Source: Microbacterium sp. NIBRBAC000506063 (lineage in GTDB: Bacteria > Actinomycetota > Actinomycetes > Actinomycetales > Microbacteriaceae). Taken from it: a DNA stretch of 64,000 bases. This document shows, piece after piece, positions 15,001 through 25,952 of this stretch (positions are counted from its first letter, which is position 1; the number at the start of each line of letters is the position of its first letter). The stretch is from assembly GCF_017968845.1 (NCBI RefSeq), contig NZ_CP072876.1, positions 1,302,001 to 1,366,000 on the forward strand. The letters are read 5' to 3'. The notes under the pieces were generated by a model, which saw nothing but the letters and a program-made list of their open reading frames with translations, was not told the DNA's origin and did no database searches. The position numbers and the translations under genes are program-made.

Positions 15001-16888
15001 ACACGGTGTGGCTGGATCAGAGCACGGTGGTCGGCGGCACGCGCATCGAGGCCGGCGACGGCGACGACATCGTCTCCCTCACCCACACCACCCTCATCGG
15101 CGACAGCGAGATCTTCGGCGGCTTCGGCGACGACGTCGTGGTGCTGTTCGAGTCGACCTTCGACGGGCAGACGACCGTGTACGGCGGCCCCTCCGCCGCC
15201 CTCGCCGGAGCCGACGGCGACGATCTGGTGATCGTCACACGCATCACGATCCTCCCGGGCACGCGCATCGGCGACGCGGGAGACGCCTTCGACGGCCTTC
15301 CGATCCAGAACACCCTGCGCATCGACGGCCAGAACGGCTCGAACCACGTCGAGGTGACGGTGTGGGGCATCGACGACCCGCTCGCCCGCGAGACGCACAT
15401 CGAGGTCGTCGGCACTGGGCGTGACCCCTTCGGGATCAACACGCTCACGATCAACGCCGCAGACGGCGACGACGTGGTGCTGCTGCGCTCGGTCGCGTTC
15501 CTCCCGGGCGTGCCGGAGGCACGCCGCCCCGCGATCGTCGCGGTCGCCAGCGGCGAGGGACCTACGAGCGGATCAGCTACGACCGCAGCGTCAACGGCAA
15601 GCTCACGGTGAACGGCCACGGCGGCGACGACACGTTCATCCTCGACGACAACAGCGCGCCCACGACGATCAACGGCGGCGACGGCGACGACACCTTCATC
15701 GTCGGTCAGTTCTTCGAGACCGAGCGCACGAGCCCGCAGCTGCCCGAGCACGACGCCTTCGAGACGCTCCTGACCGACTACGGCTGGGTGAGCCCGGGCA
15801 TCAGCCGTCCGGCCGTGCTCTACGGCGGTGCCGGCAGCGACACCTTCATCGTGAACCGCAACCAGGCCGAGCTGCGGCTCGAGCAGGGCGAGGCGGCGGC
15901 GAGTTCATCTTCGTCGCGACGACCACGGGCGGAATGCCTCTCGAGAACGGCTTCGTCTCCCTCGACGGCGGCACCGAGCCCAGCACCGTCACGATCCTCA
16001 CGCTCGACCCCGACGCCCTGGTCTTCGACGCCTACTGGTGGACGGAGATCGGCGGCGGCCTGTCCCTCGACCTCTACGGCTTCGAGGCCGAGCCGGTCCT
16101 CCTCCCCATCGCCGGGTCACGCCGCCGATCGGGCTGCCGGGCGAGGCCGGCGTGCTCGCGCTGTTCAGCATGATGGCGCTGGAGGACGAGGAGGAGGAGG
16201 AGAGTGACGAGCCTCTCGTCCCGCCGTTCCCCTTCGCCGATCGCGGAGCCGACGACCCGATCGCGATCGTCGAGACCGACGGCTGGACGAACGTCCACCC
16301 GAGGGCCCGCTCACCGACTCGTACACGATCCAGGTGACGGTGGAGCTGCTCGAAGACCTCTACATCACGATCACCTCCGCCTACGGCGGCCCGCTCGCCT
16401 TCGCCGACTTCTCGATCGACGGCGGCCTGACCTGGCACAGCAGCATCGTGCTGCACATCCCCGCGGGTGACATGAGCCTCTACACCGTCCTCGTGCGCTG
16501 GAACGACGCCGTGGCACTGGAGGATGTGCTCGGAGGCTCCACGGTCGTCACCCTCAGCCACACGATCCACAGCTTTGAGGAGATCTTCGACGACTTCGAC
16601 ATCCGCAACATCTACGTGCAGCTGTTCAAGGACGCCGAGGACGAGGAGGAGCCGACCGATCCGACCGATCCGACGGATCCGGACGGCGAGGGCGGCGACG
16701 GCGACGGTGATGGCGACGGCGACGGCGACGGAGACCGCGACGGCGAAGGGGAGGGGGATCCCGAGGAGGAGCCCGAGCTCGCCGCCACCGGCGCCGACTC
16801 CCGCGGGCTTCTCGCCCTCGCGCTCCTTCTCCTCTTCGGCGGCCTGCTGATGGCACGGCGCCGCGGCATCCGCCCCGTCGACGCCTGA
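1..16888 (+). CDS. Giant repetitive cell-wall-anchored surface protein (5' end outside window)
   Basis: The frame is already open at base 2, so the start lies upstream. After repair of about 21 one-base losses in G/C runs the gene encodes over 5,600 residues. The body is a monotonous, Ala/Gly/Val/Thr-rich series of about 90-130-residue units. Each has a hydrophobic GVGVA-type strand followed by T.AxI....V.AGGDV-type strands, which suggests a long beta-helix or beta-solenoid. From about 14.9 to 15.9 kb there are Asp-rich GDGDD/GGxGDD motifs like RTX calcium-binding repeats. The end has an Asp/Glu/Pro stalk, then ELAATG, a hydrophobic segment and RRR, which is a sortase signal. I infer an adhesin or S-layer-like role at the wall; no catalytic domain was recognised. 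Frame order is always 2-1-3-2, meaning successive single-base losses. Breaks lie near 2205, 4125, 7127, 8095, 8505, 9793, 9875, 9972, 10410, 11080, 11715, 12985, 13525, 14245, 14310, 14615, 14785, 15565, 15900, 16115 and 16300. Confidence 0.85.
5032..5460 (+). repeat. Two GLVDG-type modules inside the giant protein
   Basis: Two about 45-residue modules read DGQMVQYD...IGGLVDGNNYIV and TGDALIYT...IGGLVDGTTYYV. They share the pattern [DT]G..[VL].Y....G..IGGLVDG..Y.V followed by a short strand ending in [RQ]L. They stand out from the surrounding beta-helical units. Four more copies follow at 10.46-11.56 kb. Confidence 0.75.
10460..11560 (+). repeat. Four further GLVDG-type modules inside the giant protein
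   Basis: Copies near 10460 (TGLVNSTAYGILV), 10730 (PGLVDGKTYRVEV), 11100 (GGLVRGQSYWVIV) and 11480 (EGLVDGGMYYVVG) repeat the same pattern as the pair at 5.0-5.5 kb. Between the third and fourth copies lies a Cys-containing acidic insert (YCEAVGFAGDADCYDEVY). One frame break falls between the second and third modules. Confidence 0.7.
14910..15870 (+). other. RTX-like Asp/Gly-rich region of the giant protein
   Basis: Motifs such as TGLGDDLVLL, ATGAGDDTVWL, AGDGDDIVSL, FGGFGDDVVVL, NAADGDDVVLL, NGHGGDDTFIL, NGGDGDDTFIV and YGGAGSDTFIV recur every 15-30 residues. The GGxGxDxUx pattern is that of calcium-binding RTX nonapeptides, which fold into a parallel beta-roll. The spacing is looser than in classical toxins and there is no type I secretion gene nearby, so calcium-stabilised surface folding is more likely than toxin function. 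Confidence 0.6.
16778..16888 (+). other. LAATG cell-wall sorting signal
   Basis: The final residues read LAATG, about eight polar residues, a hydrophobic run of about 16 (LLALALLLLFGGLLMA) and a basic RRRGIRPVDA tail. This is the three-part sortase signal. LAxTG in place of LPxTG is typical of class E sortase substrates in high-GC actinobacteria. A repetitive Asp/Gly/Glu/Pro spacer (about 16650-16775, built on GGCGAC-type hexamers) precedes it and would span the wall. Confidence 0.85.
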
Positions 16889-16959
16889 GAGGGACATCCG
16901 GACGATCGGTCGGGTGCCCGGGACGGACGATCGGGCGAGGGCTCCGTTCGTCTGCGAGT

Positions 16960-18173
16960 GTGGGGAATGACCACGACTGCACCCGTCCCCGTCGCCGCGA
17001 CCGGCGCGGGAGGATCCGCTACGGCGGCCTGATCGCCATGATGCTGATGAGCTTCCTGCTCGTCACCGCCGAGTTCCTTCCCAACGGGATGCTCATCGAG
17101 ATCGCCGACGACCTGAGCGTCACCCCGGGACAGGCCGGGCAGATGGTGACGGTCACGGCGCTGGTGGGCCTCGTCGTCGCGCCGACCGTGGGGCTCATCT
17201 TCCCGCGGCTGGACCGGCGTGCGCTCCTGGTGTGGATGGCGCTCGCGGCGGCGGCATCGAACCTGCTTGTCTCCGTCGCGCCGAATCTCGTGCTCGTGCT
17301 GCTGGCGCGGTTCCTGCTGGGGCGGCGCTGAGCGCCTTCTGGGCGATGTCGATCACCGTGGCGGCGCGGATCGCCGGTCCGCAGCGCCTCGGGAGGGCGA
17401 TCATGTTCGCCTCCGGGGGCGCATCGCTGGCGACGGTCGCGGGTGTCCCCCTCGGTGTCATGCTCAGCGAGCTCATGGACTGGCGGGCGGTCTTCGCCCT
17501 CGCCGGCGTCGCCTCGGCCGCGCTCGCGATCGCGCTGGGGTTGCTGCTGCCCTCCGTGCCCGCCGCGAGGGCGGCGAGCCTCACGCTGCTCGGCGACACG
17601 ATCCGGCGCCCCGGCGTCGCCCTGGGCCTCGTCGGGCATATCGCCATCGTGCTGGGCCACTTCCTCGCCTACACGTACATCCGCCTCGCTCTGGAGCGGA
17701 TGCAGCCCGGCCCGGACGGCGCCGCCCTCGACGCGACCGGCATCGTGCTGCTGCTGGCGCTGTTCGGCGCGGGCGGTCTGATCGGGAACATCGTCATCGG
17801 CCTCATCGTGGACCGCACCTATGCGCGCCTCGCCGTGCTGGCCCCGCTCGTCATCGCCGTGGCGGTGGCGGCGACGATCCTGCTGTCGGACTCGCTCGTG
17901 GCGGTCGGGATCGTCGTCCTCATCTGGGGCTTCTTCTTCGCGTCCTGGTTGATCGTCATCAATACCTGGGTCGGCCATCGGATGCCGGACCGGCTCGAGG
18001 CCGGCGGAAGCCTGGTCGTCGTCGGCTTCCAGGGCGCGATCATGATCGCGGCCGCGACGGGCGGGGTCCTCGTCGACACGCTCGGCGTCGAGCTCGTCTA
18101 CGCCGCCGGCGTCGCCGTCCTCGTCGTCGGTGCGGCCCTCTTCGGGGCGTCCAACCGCGTTCGACGCCCCTGA
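16960..18173 (+). CDS. MFS transporter (DHA1-like), frame broken
   Basis: About 404 residues with twelve probable membrane segments and a basic loop near the middle (IFPRLDRRALLVW), typical of drug:H+ antiporter-type major facilitator proteins. A likely substrate is a small lipophilic compound or sugar, but this cannot be read from sequence. The frame breaks near 17328, where CTGGGGCGG should be CTGGGGGCGG; repair joins FLLG to AALSAFWAM. The N-terminus is unsettled: an ATG at 16968 (MTTTAPVPV) is out of frame with the membrane region, so one or two more lost bases may lie at 16985-17020. It is convergent with the AraC-type gene, with no obvious partner upstream. Confidence 0.8.
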
Positions 18174-18186
18174 CGGCGTTCTCCAC

Positions 18187-18323
18187 AACTCCTCGACACC
18201 CGTTGTCGCTGCATACCTCCGGCATCCGACAACACCTGTCGAGGACTTGGTCGCGCCGACGAAGTCCTGGACACCTGTTGTCGCATCATCGACACGGCAC
18301 CCGACAACAGATGTCGAGGAGTT
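18187..18323 (+). repeat. Four alternating copies of a ~22-nt element between convergent genes
   Basis: Copies: 18187-18208 (+), 18226-18248 (-), 18262-18283 (+), 18301-18323 (-). Consensus on the forward copy is AGTCCTCGACAnCTGTTGTCG. Copies pair head-to-head, so each adjacent pair can form a hairpin with an approximately 20-bp stem. The position just after the MFS stop and downstream of the AraC gene suits a bidirectional terminator or a REP-like element. No T-run follows. Confidence 0.8.
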
Positions 18324-18362
18324 GCGGCGGGGCGGAGGGAGCGGAGGCGGCGAACTCGGGGC

Positions 18363-19279
18363 TCAGGCCGGGACTGCCACCTGCCCGGCGGAGGCGCGCC
18401 AGGTGGAGGGGTCATCCCGGTGACCCGGCGGAACGCGCGGCTGAAGCCCTCGTCGGAGGCGTAGCCGAGTTCGCGGGAGATCTCCGACACCGCCCTTCCG
18501 GCCTGCAGCATGTTCTTGGCGCGGTCTATCCGCACCGTCGTCACGTAGTTGGCCGGCGACCGCCCGAGCGTCCGGCGGAACCGCTCGGTAAAGACCGTGC
18601 GCGACATCGCGCCGATCTCGGCGAGGTGCTCCACCGTCCACTCCCTGCCCGGTTCGGCGTGGATCGCCTCGACGACGCGGTCGAGGAACGGATCTCGCGA
18701 GAGCGCGGGCCACCCGTGCGGGGCGCAGCCGTTCTCCGCCCAGGCGCGGATGACCGAGAGGAGGACGGTCGTGGCCATCATCCGGCAGATGAGCGGGTCA
18801 CCGGAACGCAGCGCTCCACGACCGGCGTCGTCTTCGCCCATGGAGGCGGCCAGCGCCGCGGCGGCGGGTTCGTGCCTTGCGAAGCCGGTGACCGAGATGT
18901 GCTCGGGGAGGGCGCGCTCGGCGCGGGCGCCGTCGTCCGAGAACGCCAGTTCGGCGATCATGAGCTCGGTGCGGCCCTCGGCCTCCAGCGCGACGTCGTC
19001 GCCGCCGCGGGTGAGGAAGACGTCCCCCGCGGCGAGCGTGAGCGCGCGCGGCTGCTCGACGAGGACGGCGTGACTTCCTCGCTCCGGGTCCACGCGGCAT
19101 CCGGAGATCGGCACCGGGGTGCTGCGCACGCTGCCCCGGGACACGTAGACCAGGGTGAGGGTGTGGGAGGGCAGCGCCACCACGGCGCCGGGTGACAGAC
19201 GGGTGCGCCGGCTCGCGCTCACGCGCAGCTCGATCGAGGAGAGCACCTGCTCGAGCCCAGCGGAGTCGATCGTCGTCAT
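18363..19279 (-). CDS. AraC-family transcriptional regulator
   Basis: About 305 residues. The N-terminal half (to about residue 180) resembles an AraC cupin-type ligand domain (AGDVFLTRGGDDVAL). The C-terminal about 100 residues hold two helix-turn-helix units: WTVEHLAEIGAMSRTVFTERFRRTLG, and the hallmark second helix ISRELGYASDEGFSRAFRRVTGMTP. I choose ATG at 19279 (MTTIDSAGLEQ) because the upstream extension overlaps the A+T-rich dnaK promoter region. One C is missing near 18413: GACCCCTCC should be GACCCCCTCC, which gives the normal ending GMTPSTWRASAGQ and a stop at 18363. Without repair the frame runs on through the inverted repeats into the MFS gene. Targets are unknown; the convergent MFS gene is the natural candidate. 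Confidence 0.85.
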
Positions 19280-19361
19280 GGCAGAGGGAACGGCGGCGGG
19301 TGGGGTGTATTCCGATAACCACTCTCGCGCAAAAGTTGAGCCATTGCATATCAAGTTTGAT

Positions 19362-21329
<1,968 letters not shown>

Positions 21330-21331
21330 CC

Positions 21332-21997
21332 ATGACCGACAAGAACTTCGACGAGAACGACGTCCCCGAGGAAACTCCCGAGGAGGAGCACCCTCCGGTC
21401 GTTGAGCGAGACGAAGACGAGTCGAAACGTGGTGACGATGCGGAGACGTCGGATGCGGCAGACAGCGAGTCTGCGGCATCCGACCCCGCCGCCGCATCCG
21501 ACGACGAGCTGACGGTGGACGACATCCTCGGCACGGCCCAGACCGGCGAGGCCGCGGCCGAAGACGCCGTGCTCGCGGATCTGGAGTCGCAGCTGCTCGA
21601 CGACCTTAAGCGTCTGCAGGCCGAGTACGCCAACTACCGTCGTCGCACCGAGGAGCAGCGCACGGTCGAGATCCAGCGCGCCAAGGGCGAGGTCGTCAAG
21701 GGCCTGCTCCCGGTGCTCGACGACATCGACCGCGCCGCTCAGCACGGCGATCTCGAAGAGGGCAGCGCCTTCGCCGTGATCGGCGAGAAGGTGCGCGGCG
21801 TCGTGGAGCGCATGGGCGTGGAGAAGTACGGCGAGGCCGGCGAGCCCTTCGACCCGCAGCACCACGAGGCGATCCTGCAGCATCCGGTGCCCGGTACCGA
21901 GCAGCCCACGATCCTCGAGGTCGTGGAGGTCGGCTACCGGCTCGGCGACGTCGAGCTGCGCCCGGCGAAGGTCGTGGTCGCGGTTCCGGCCGAGTAG
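21332..21997 (+). CDS. grpE: Nucleotide exchange factor GrpE
   Basis: 221 residues, starting 2 nt after the dnaK stop. The first about 80 residues are acidic and disordered. They are followed by the long dimerisation helix (LESQLLDDLKRLQAEYANYRRRTEEQR) and the beta domain with the GrpE signature, here EPFDPQHHEAILQHPVPG...VVEVGYRLGDVELRPAKVVVA. It speeds ADP release from DnaK. Residues around PPVVERDEDESKRGDD are encoded by a copy of the GGTCGTTGAGC repeat (21396-21429), a rare in-frame insertion into a coding region. Confidence 0.96.
   Translation: MTDKNFDENDVPEETPEEEHPPVVERDEDESKRGDDAETSDAADSESAASDPAAASDDELTVDDILGTAQTGEAAAEDAVLADLESQLLDDLKRLQAEYANYRRRTEEQRTVEIQRAKGEVVKGLLPVLDDIDRAAQHGDLEEGSAFAVIGEKVRGVVERMGVEKYGEAGEPFDPQHHEAILQHPVPGTEQPTILEVVEVGYRLGDVELRPAKVVVAVPAE
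21396..21429 (+). repeat. GGTCGTTGAGC-family repeat inside grpE
   Basis: CGGTCGTTGAGCGAGACGAA followed by GACGAGTCGAAACG. It keeps the same core as the intergenic copies listed elsewhere and is translated as VVERDEDESK in the disordered N-terminus of GrpE. Confidence 0.75.
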
Positions 21998-22007
21998 GCG
22001 GTGATCC

Positions 22008-22983
22008 ATGGCTAGCCAGGACTGGTTCGACAAGGACTTCTACAAGGTGCTGGGCGTCTCCAAAGACGTCTCGGATGCCGATCTGAAGAAGACCTACCGC
22101 AAGCTCGCCCGCAAGTATCACCCGGATTCGAACCCGGGCGATGCCAAGGCGGAGGCGAAGTTCAAGGAGATCAGTGAGGCGTACTCGGTGCTCTCCGACA
22201 GCGAGCAGCGCGAGGAGTACGACCAGATCCGCGCGATGGGCTCTGGCGCCCGCTTCACCGCGGGCGGCCAGGGTGCCGGCGGCTTCGAGGACGTCTTCAG
22301 CCGCTTCGGGCAGGGCCGGGGCCAGACCGCCGACTTCGAGGACATCTTCGAGATGTTCAACCAGGGCGGCACCGGCTTCGGGTCGGGTCGCTTCGGGCAG
22401 TCGACCGGCGGCTTCCGCGGATTCGGCGGCCCGCAGCGCGGCGCCGACGTGACCGCCAGCACGACGATCGACTTCGTCACCGCGACGAAGGGCGAGACCA
22501 TCACCCTCCAGGGTGAGGGCGGCAAGCCCTTCAAGGTGAAGATCCCCGCCGGCATCGCCGACGGGCAGAAGATCCGCCTGCGCGGTCGTGGCCGCCCCTC
22601 GCCCGACGGCGGGGAGAACGGCGACATCGTCGTGGCGGTGACCGTGCGCCCGCATCCGGTGTTCACCCGCGACGGACTGAATCTGCGCGTGACCGTTCCC
22701 GTCACCTTCACCGAGGCCGTGCTCGGGCGACCATCGAGGTGCCCACGCTCGGCGGTGATCCCGTGAAGCTGCGCGTCGCGCCCGGCACCCCTCGGGCCGC
22801 GTGCTGCGCGTGAAGGGTCGCGGCGTGAAGACGCAGAAGGGCACGGGCGATCTGCTCGCGGAGCTGCAGGTCGCGGTGCCCTCGCACCTCGACGGCGAGG
22901 CACGGGAGGCGCTCGAGCGCTTCCACGAACTGGAGCCCAAGGAGAACCCGCGGGCCGACCTCATCTCGAAGGCGCGGGGCTGA
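22008..22983 (+). CDS. dnaJ: DnaJ-type co-chaperone without zinc finger
   Basis: About 325 residues after repair. J domain at residues 8-75 with HPD (KYHPDSNPGD), then a Gly/Phe-rich linker (about 75-145), then two beta-barrel client domains (GADVTASTTIDFVTATKGETI...). No CxxCxGxG zinc motifs are present, so it is a class B (type II) J-protein, not a classical DnaJ. Two bases are missing: near 22728 (CTCGGGCGACC, one G short) and 22787 (CACCCCTCGG, one C short). Repair gives VLGATIEVPTLGG...APGTPSGRVLRVKGRG. It delivers clients to DnaK. It starts 10 nt after grpE. Confidence 0.93.
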
Positions 22984-22998
22984 TCATGTCTTTCGCTG

Positions 22999-23092
22999 CG
23001 TTTCGTCTCGGTCGCGCTGCGCGCGGCCTCGCTCAACGACCGGTGCTTGCTTCCCGGTCGTTGAGCGACGAGCGCAGCGAGGAGACGAAACG
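22999..23092 (+). repeat. Inverted pair of GGTCGTTGAGC repeats between dnaJ and hspR
   Basis: Left arm 22999-23043 (reverse orientation, ending CGCTCAACGACCGG) and right arm 23054-23092 (CCGGTCGTTGAGCGACGAGC...GACGAAACG) form a long imperfect hairpin. Its place in the operon could cut hspR expression relative to dnaJ. Confidence 0.85.
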
Positions 23093-23104
23093 CGGTGACG
23101 AACG

Positions 23105-23545
23105 ATGATCAGCTCCCAGCCAGACGAAGACGCCCCCGTCTTCGCGATCGCCGTCGCCGCCGAGCTCGCCGGAATGCACCCGCAGACGCTGCGGCAGTAC
23201 GACCGCATCGGGCTCGTCGTGCCCGGCCGTACGCGCGGCGGATCCCGCCGCTACTCGGCGCACAACATCGAGCAGTTGCGCGAGGTCGCCCGGATGTCCG
23301 CCGAGGGCATGAGCCTTCCGGCGATCGCGCGCCTGCTCGAACTCGAGGAGGACGTCCGGATGCTGCGGCGCCGCGTCGCCGAGCTCGAAGCCGCTCTGCG
23401 CACCGAGCGGGAGAACCGGCCCGGCGTGCGTGTCTTCGCCGCCGGCGCCACCGGTCAGGTCATCCCGGTGCCCTCGGGCCGCCGCATCCGCCGCTCCACC
23501 GAGATCGTGCTGTGGCGGCCGGGGTCGCGCGACGAGAGCGACTGA
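23105..23545 (+). CDS. hspR: Heat-shock repressor HspR (MerR family)
   Basis: 146 residues. The MerR winged helix at about 12-80 (FAIAVAAELAGMHPQTLRQYDRIGLVVPGRTRGGSRRYS) is followed by a short coiled coil (LEEDVRMLRRRVAELEAALR) and a basic C-terminal tail. The residues AGMHPQTLRQYDRIGLV match HspR closely. HspR binds HAIR boxes and represses the dnaK operon, with DnaK as co-repressor, so the box at 19389-19409 closes a feedback loop. Confidence 0.93.
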   Translation: MISSQPDEDAPVFAIAVAAELAGMHPQTLRQYDRIGLVVPGRTRGGSRRYSAHNIEQLREVARMSAEGMSLPAIARLLELEEDVRMLRRRVAELEAALRTERENRPGVRVFAAGATGQVIPVPSGRRIRRSTEIVLWRPGSRDESD

Positions 23546-23560
23546 GCTCGCGGCCCGTTC

Positions 23561-23637
23561 CAGATGTCGGAGGCTGTTGCATCTGTCGGAGAGATCGTGT
23601 GAGAACACCCGGCATGTGCAACAGCCTCCGACAGATG
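23561..23637 (+). terminator. Large imperfect inverted repeat after hspR
   Basis: Left arm 23561-23581 (CAGATGTCGGAGGCTGTTGCA) and right arm 23617-23637 (TGCAACAGCCTCCGACAGATG) pair over at least 17 bp. A further TCTGTCGGAG copy lies inside the loop. It sits 16 nt after the hspR stop and could end the heat-shock operon. The arms share words with the repeats at 18187-18323. Confidence 0.55.
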
Positions 23638-23715
23638 TAGGTGGGTGCCGCGGGCACCCGTCGCGGCGCCCGTGACAGCGCACGGGCGCCGCAGGCGGAT
23701 CACCGGGCCCGAGCG

Positions 23716-23747
23716 GTCACGGTGATCTTCTTGCCATGGTCGGCGGC
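23716..23747 (-). pseudogene. Leftover fragment of an Ig-like repeat coding segment
   Basis: 32 nt match 24436-24467 with one difference. Read on the minus strand it encodes ADHGKKITVTA, the same segment as ADHGKKITVTVTG inside the neighbouring secreted protein. It lies beyond that gene's stop and hairpin, so it looks like a remnant of a duplicated or longer repeat gene. Confidence 0.6.
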
Positions 23748-23824
23748 GCCCGGTGATCCGTGTGCTCCCGAAATCGATGGCATCATCGAGGTCAACCTCG
23801 TCGGCGGCGTGGCGGTCTGAGCGG

Positions 23825-23860
23825 GCTGTCCGGGCATCCAGGAGCGGATGCCCGGACAGC
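23825..23860 (-). terminator. Perfect 15-bp hairpin downstream of the secreted Ig-like protein
   Basis: GCTGTCCGGGCATCC, 6-nt loop AGGAGC, GGATGCCCGGACAGC. It lies 5 nt after the minus-strand stop at 23866. There is no strong T-run, as is common for terminators in high-GC actinobacteria. Confidence 0.75.
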
Positions 23861-23865
23861 ATCTG

Positions 23866-25823
23866 CTATTCGGCGACGCGCGTCCAGGTGCCGCAGGACT
23901 CGCTGTAGAAGCCCTTCTCCGACGTGTCGATCAACGCGAACTGGGGTAGCCATCGTAGGGGCCGTAGTCCTCGATCTCGTTCCATGTCGCGCCGAAGCCG
24001 GATACCGTCATCCAGAAGCAGGAACTGTTGGTCGAGCTTCTGTAGTAGATGCCAGGCTTGATGTGCGCGCCGACGACGTGTATGCCGTCGCCGACAGTGG
24101 TCTTCGCGGTCCCGGTCTTCACATACGGCACCCATGAGCCGCAGGCGCTGTTGGTGTAGAAGAACTTGTCCTTCGACGAGATCGTCACGATCTCTCTCCC
24201 GGAGGCCGGGTAGTAGTAGTCGCTGAGGATGCCGCTCGTCGACCGGTTCGATGTCGAACGGCGCTCCCAGTAGCACCCTGCCTTCGCGTTGTTCGCGACG
24301 TAGGTCCCCGGCTTGATCTGGGTGCCGACCTTGTAGGTGCCGGCCTTCGTGATCACGGCCGCGGGCAGCGCGATCTTCGTCGTCGCCGCGCTCGTGCGCG
24401 AAGTGGTCGCGTAGCCGCTCTTCTTGCCGGTCACCGTCACGGTGATCTTCTTGCCGTGGTCGGCGGCCTTGAGCTTGTACGACTTGCCGGTCGCGCCCTT
24501 GATGGCCACGCCGTTGCGCTTCCACTGGTAGCTGAGCGTCGCCTTGGGCGACCACGCCGCCACGGTCGCCTTCAGCGTGGAGTTCACGCGCTTGGTGCCC
24601 GTGATCTTCGGGGCGGCCGTCTTGGTGAACGACTTGGTCACAGCGGTCGTCTTCGCGCTGGTCTTCGCGACCGTCGTGTACGCGGTGCGGCTGGCGGTCA
24701 CGGTGACCGTGATCTTCTTCTTCCAGTCGGCGGAGGTCAGCTTGTAGGTCGACTTCGTCGCGCCCTTGATCGAGACCCCGTTGCGCTTCCACTGGTACTT
24801 CAGCGTCGCCTTCGGCGCCCAGGTGCCCGGCGTCGCCTTGAGCGTCGAACCGACCTTCTTGGTGCCGGTGATCTTCGGCGTGGGCGCCGTCGTGAATTTG
24901 CCCTTGGCGATGGTCGCCGACTTCGTCGTGAACGTCACGCTCGGGTACCCCGTGCGCTTGGCGGTGACCGTGAGGGTCAGCTTCTTGCCGAGCTGGGCCG
25001 CCGTGGGCGTGTAGGTCTTCGCGGTCCCCACCGTGGTCCCCGCGACCTTCCACGCGTACGTGAAGGTGGCGGTCGGGGCGACGACTCCGGGTGAGGCGGT
25101 GAGCTTGGTGCCCACGCGGACGGTTCCGGAGATCGAGGGGTTCTTGGAGACGATGAGGACACCGGTGACCTTGACCGTGGCGCTGGTCACCTCGACGGGC
25201 TCGTAGCCGTCGCGGGTGATCGTCGCCCGCACGCTCAGCGATCGGCCGAGCTCCTCTTCGAGCGGCACGTAGGAGGACTCGACCGCACCCTCGATGTCGG
25301 CACCGTCGACCAGCCACTGGTACGTCGGTGCGGCGTCGCCGGGGAGGCCGGCGACGGAGGCGTTCAGCAGCTCGCCGACGCGGCCGTTCCCGCTGATCGT
25401 TGGCGCCGCCGAGGTCCACGTGCCGAGCGCGATCGGCGCGTCTCCGGAGAGCGGCACGACCACCGGGGTGCCGCCGTCGATCGAGGCGGTGATCTCGACC
25501 GAGACCTCCTGGCCGACCCAGCCGGGCAGCAGCGTCAGATCGAAGGGGTCGATCGCCTCGTCGGGGTCGGTGATCTCTTCGTCGTCGACGAACCAGGTCG
25601 CGTCGAGATCGACGCCGTCCGGCGCCCAGCCCTCGGTCGGGACCGTCACCGTCTCGCCGACCCGGAGATCGCCGAGGATCGCCAGATCCGCCGGCGGAGC
25701 GATCTCGTCGGCCGCCTGCGCCGGAGCGCTCGCCAGCATCGAGATCGCCAGTGCGGCGACGATCATGGAACTGCCGGCGCCGACCGCTTTGCGGCGCGCG
25801 GAATCAACGCGGAAGCCACCCAC
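23866..25823 (-). CDS. Secreted protein with Ig-like repeats and Cys-containing C-terminal modules
   Basis: About 652 residues. I prefer the GTG at 25823 because GGGGGAG lies 6 nt before it; a TTG at 25836-25838 is the alternative. A signal peptide (RRKAVGAGSSMIVAALAISMLASAPAQA) is followed by about six Ig-like beta units. The last three are near-identical in pattern: PKITGTKKVGSTLKATPGTW, then YQWKRNGVSIKGAT, then KKITVTVTA. The C-terminus carries two about 70-residue modules (VGTQIKPGTYVA...GCYWER... and VGAHIKPGIYYR...SCFWMT...), each ending near a CGSW or CGTW. One C is missing near 23945 (CTGGGGTAG on the plus strand should have five G); repair gives DGYPQFALIDTSEKGFY and the stop at 23866. 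No wall anchor was seen, so it is probably released or held non-covalently. Confidence 0.82.
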
Positions 25824-25952
25824 GCTCTTCTCCCCCAAATTCGACCGCGCCGTCGAGAGAATTCGAACGGTCGGCGGCGGTGCGCACCTGTGCGCGATGG
25901 GATCAGTATAGGGTCACGCCGCGACATCCGATGAACACGCGGGAGGAGGCGC

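Noticed and set aside
14910..15870. RTX toxin gene
   Set aside because: No type I secretion genes, no catalytic or pore-forming domain, and the protein ends in a wall anchor.
2200..16320. Programmed frameshifting in the giant surface gene
   Set aside because: The same one-base losses occur in dnaK, purL, coaBC, panC and other housekeeping genes, always in G/C runs. There are no slippery sites with downstream structures.
18187..18323. CRISPR array
   Set aside because: Four repeats alternate in orientation with spacers of 13-17 nt; no cas genes are present.
18098..18362. C-terminal extension of the AraC regulator through the inverted repeats
   Set aside because: Adding one C near 18413 gives the normal AraC ending and a stop at 18363.
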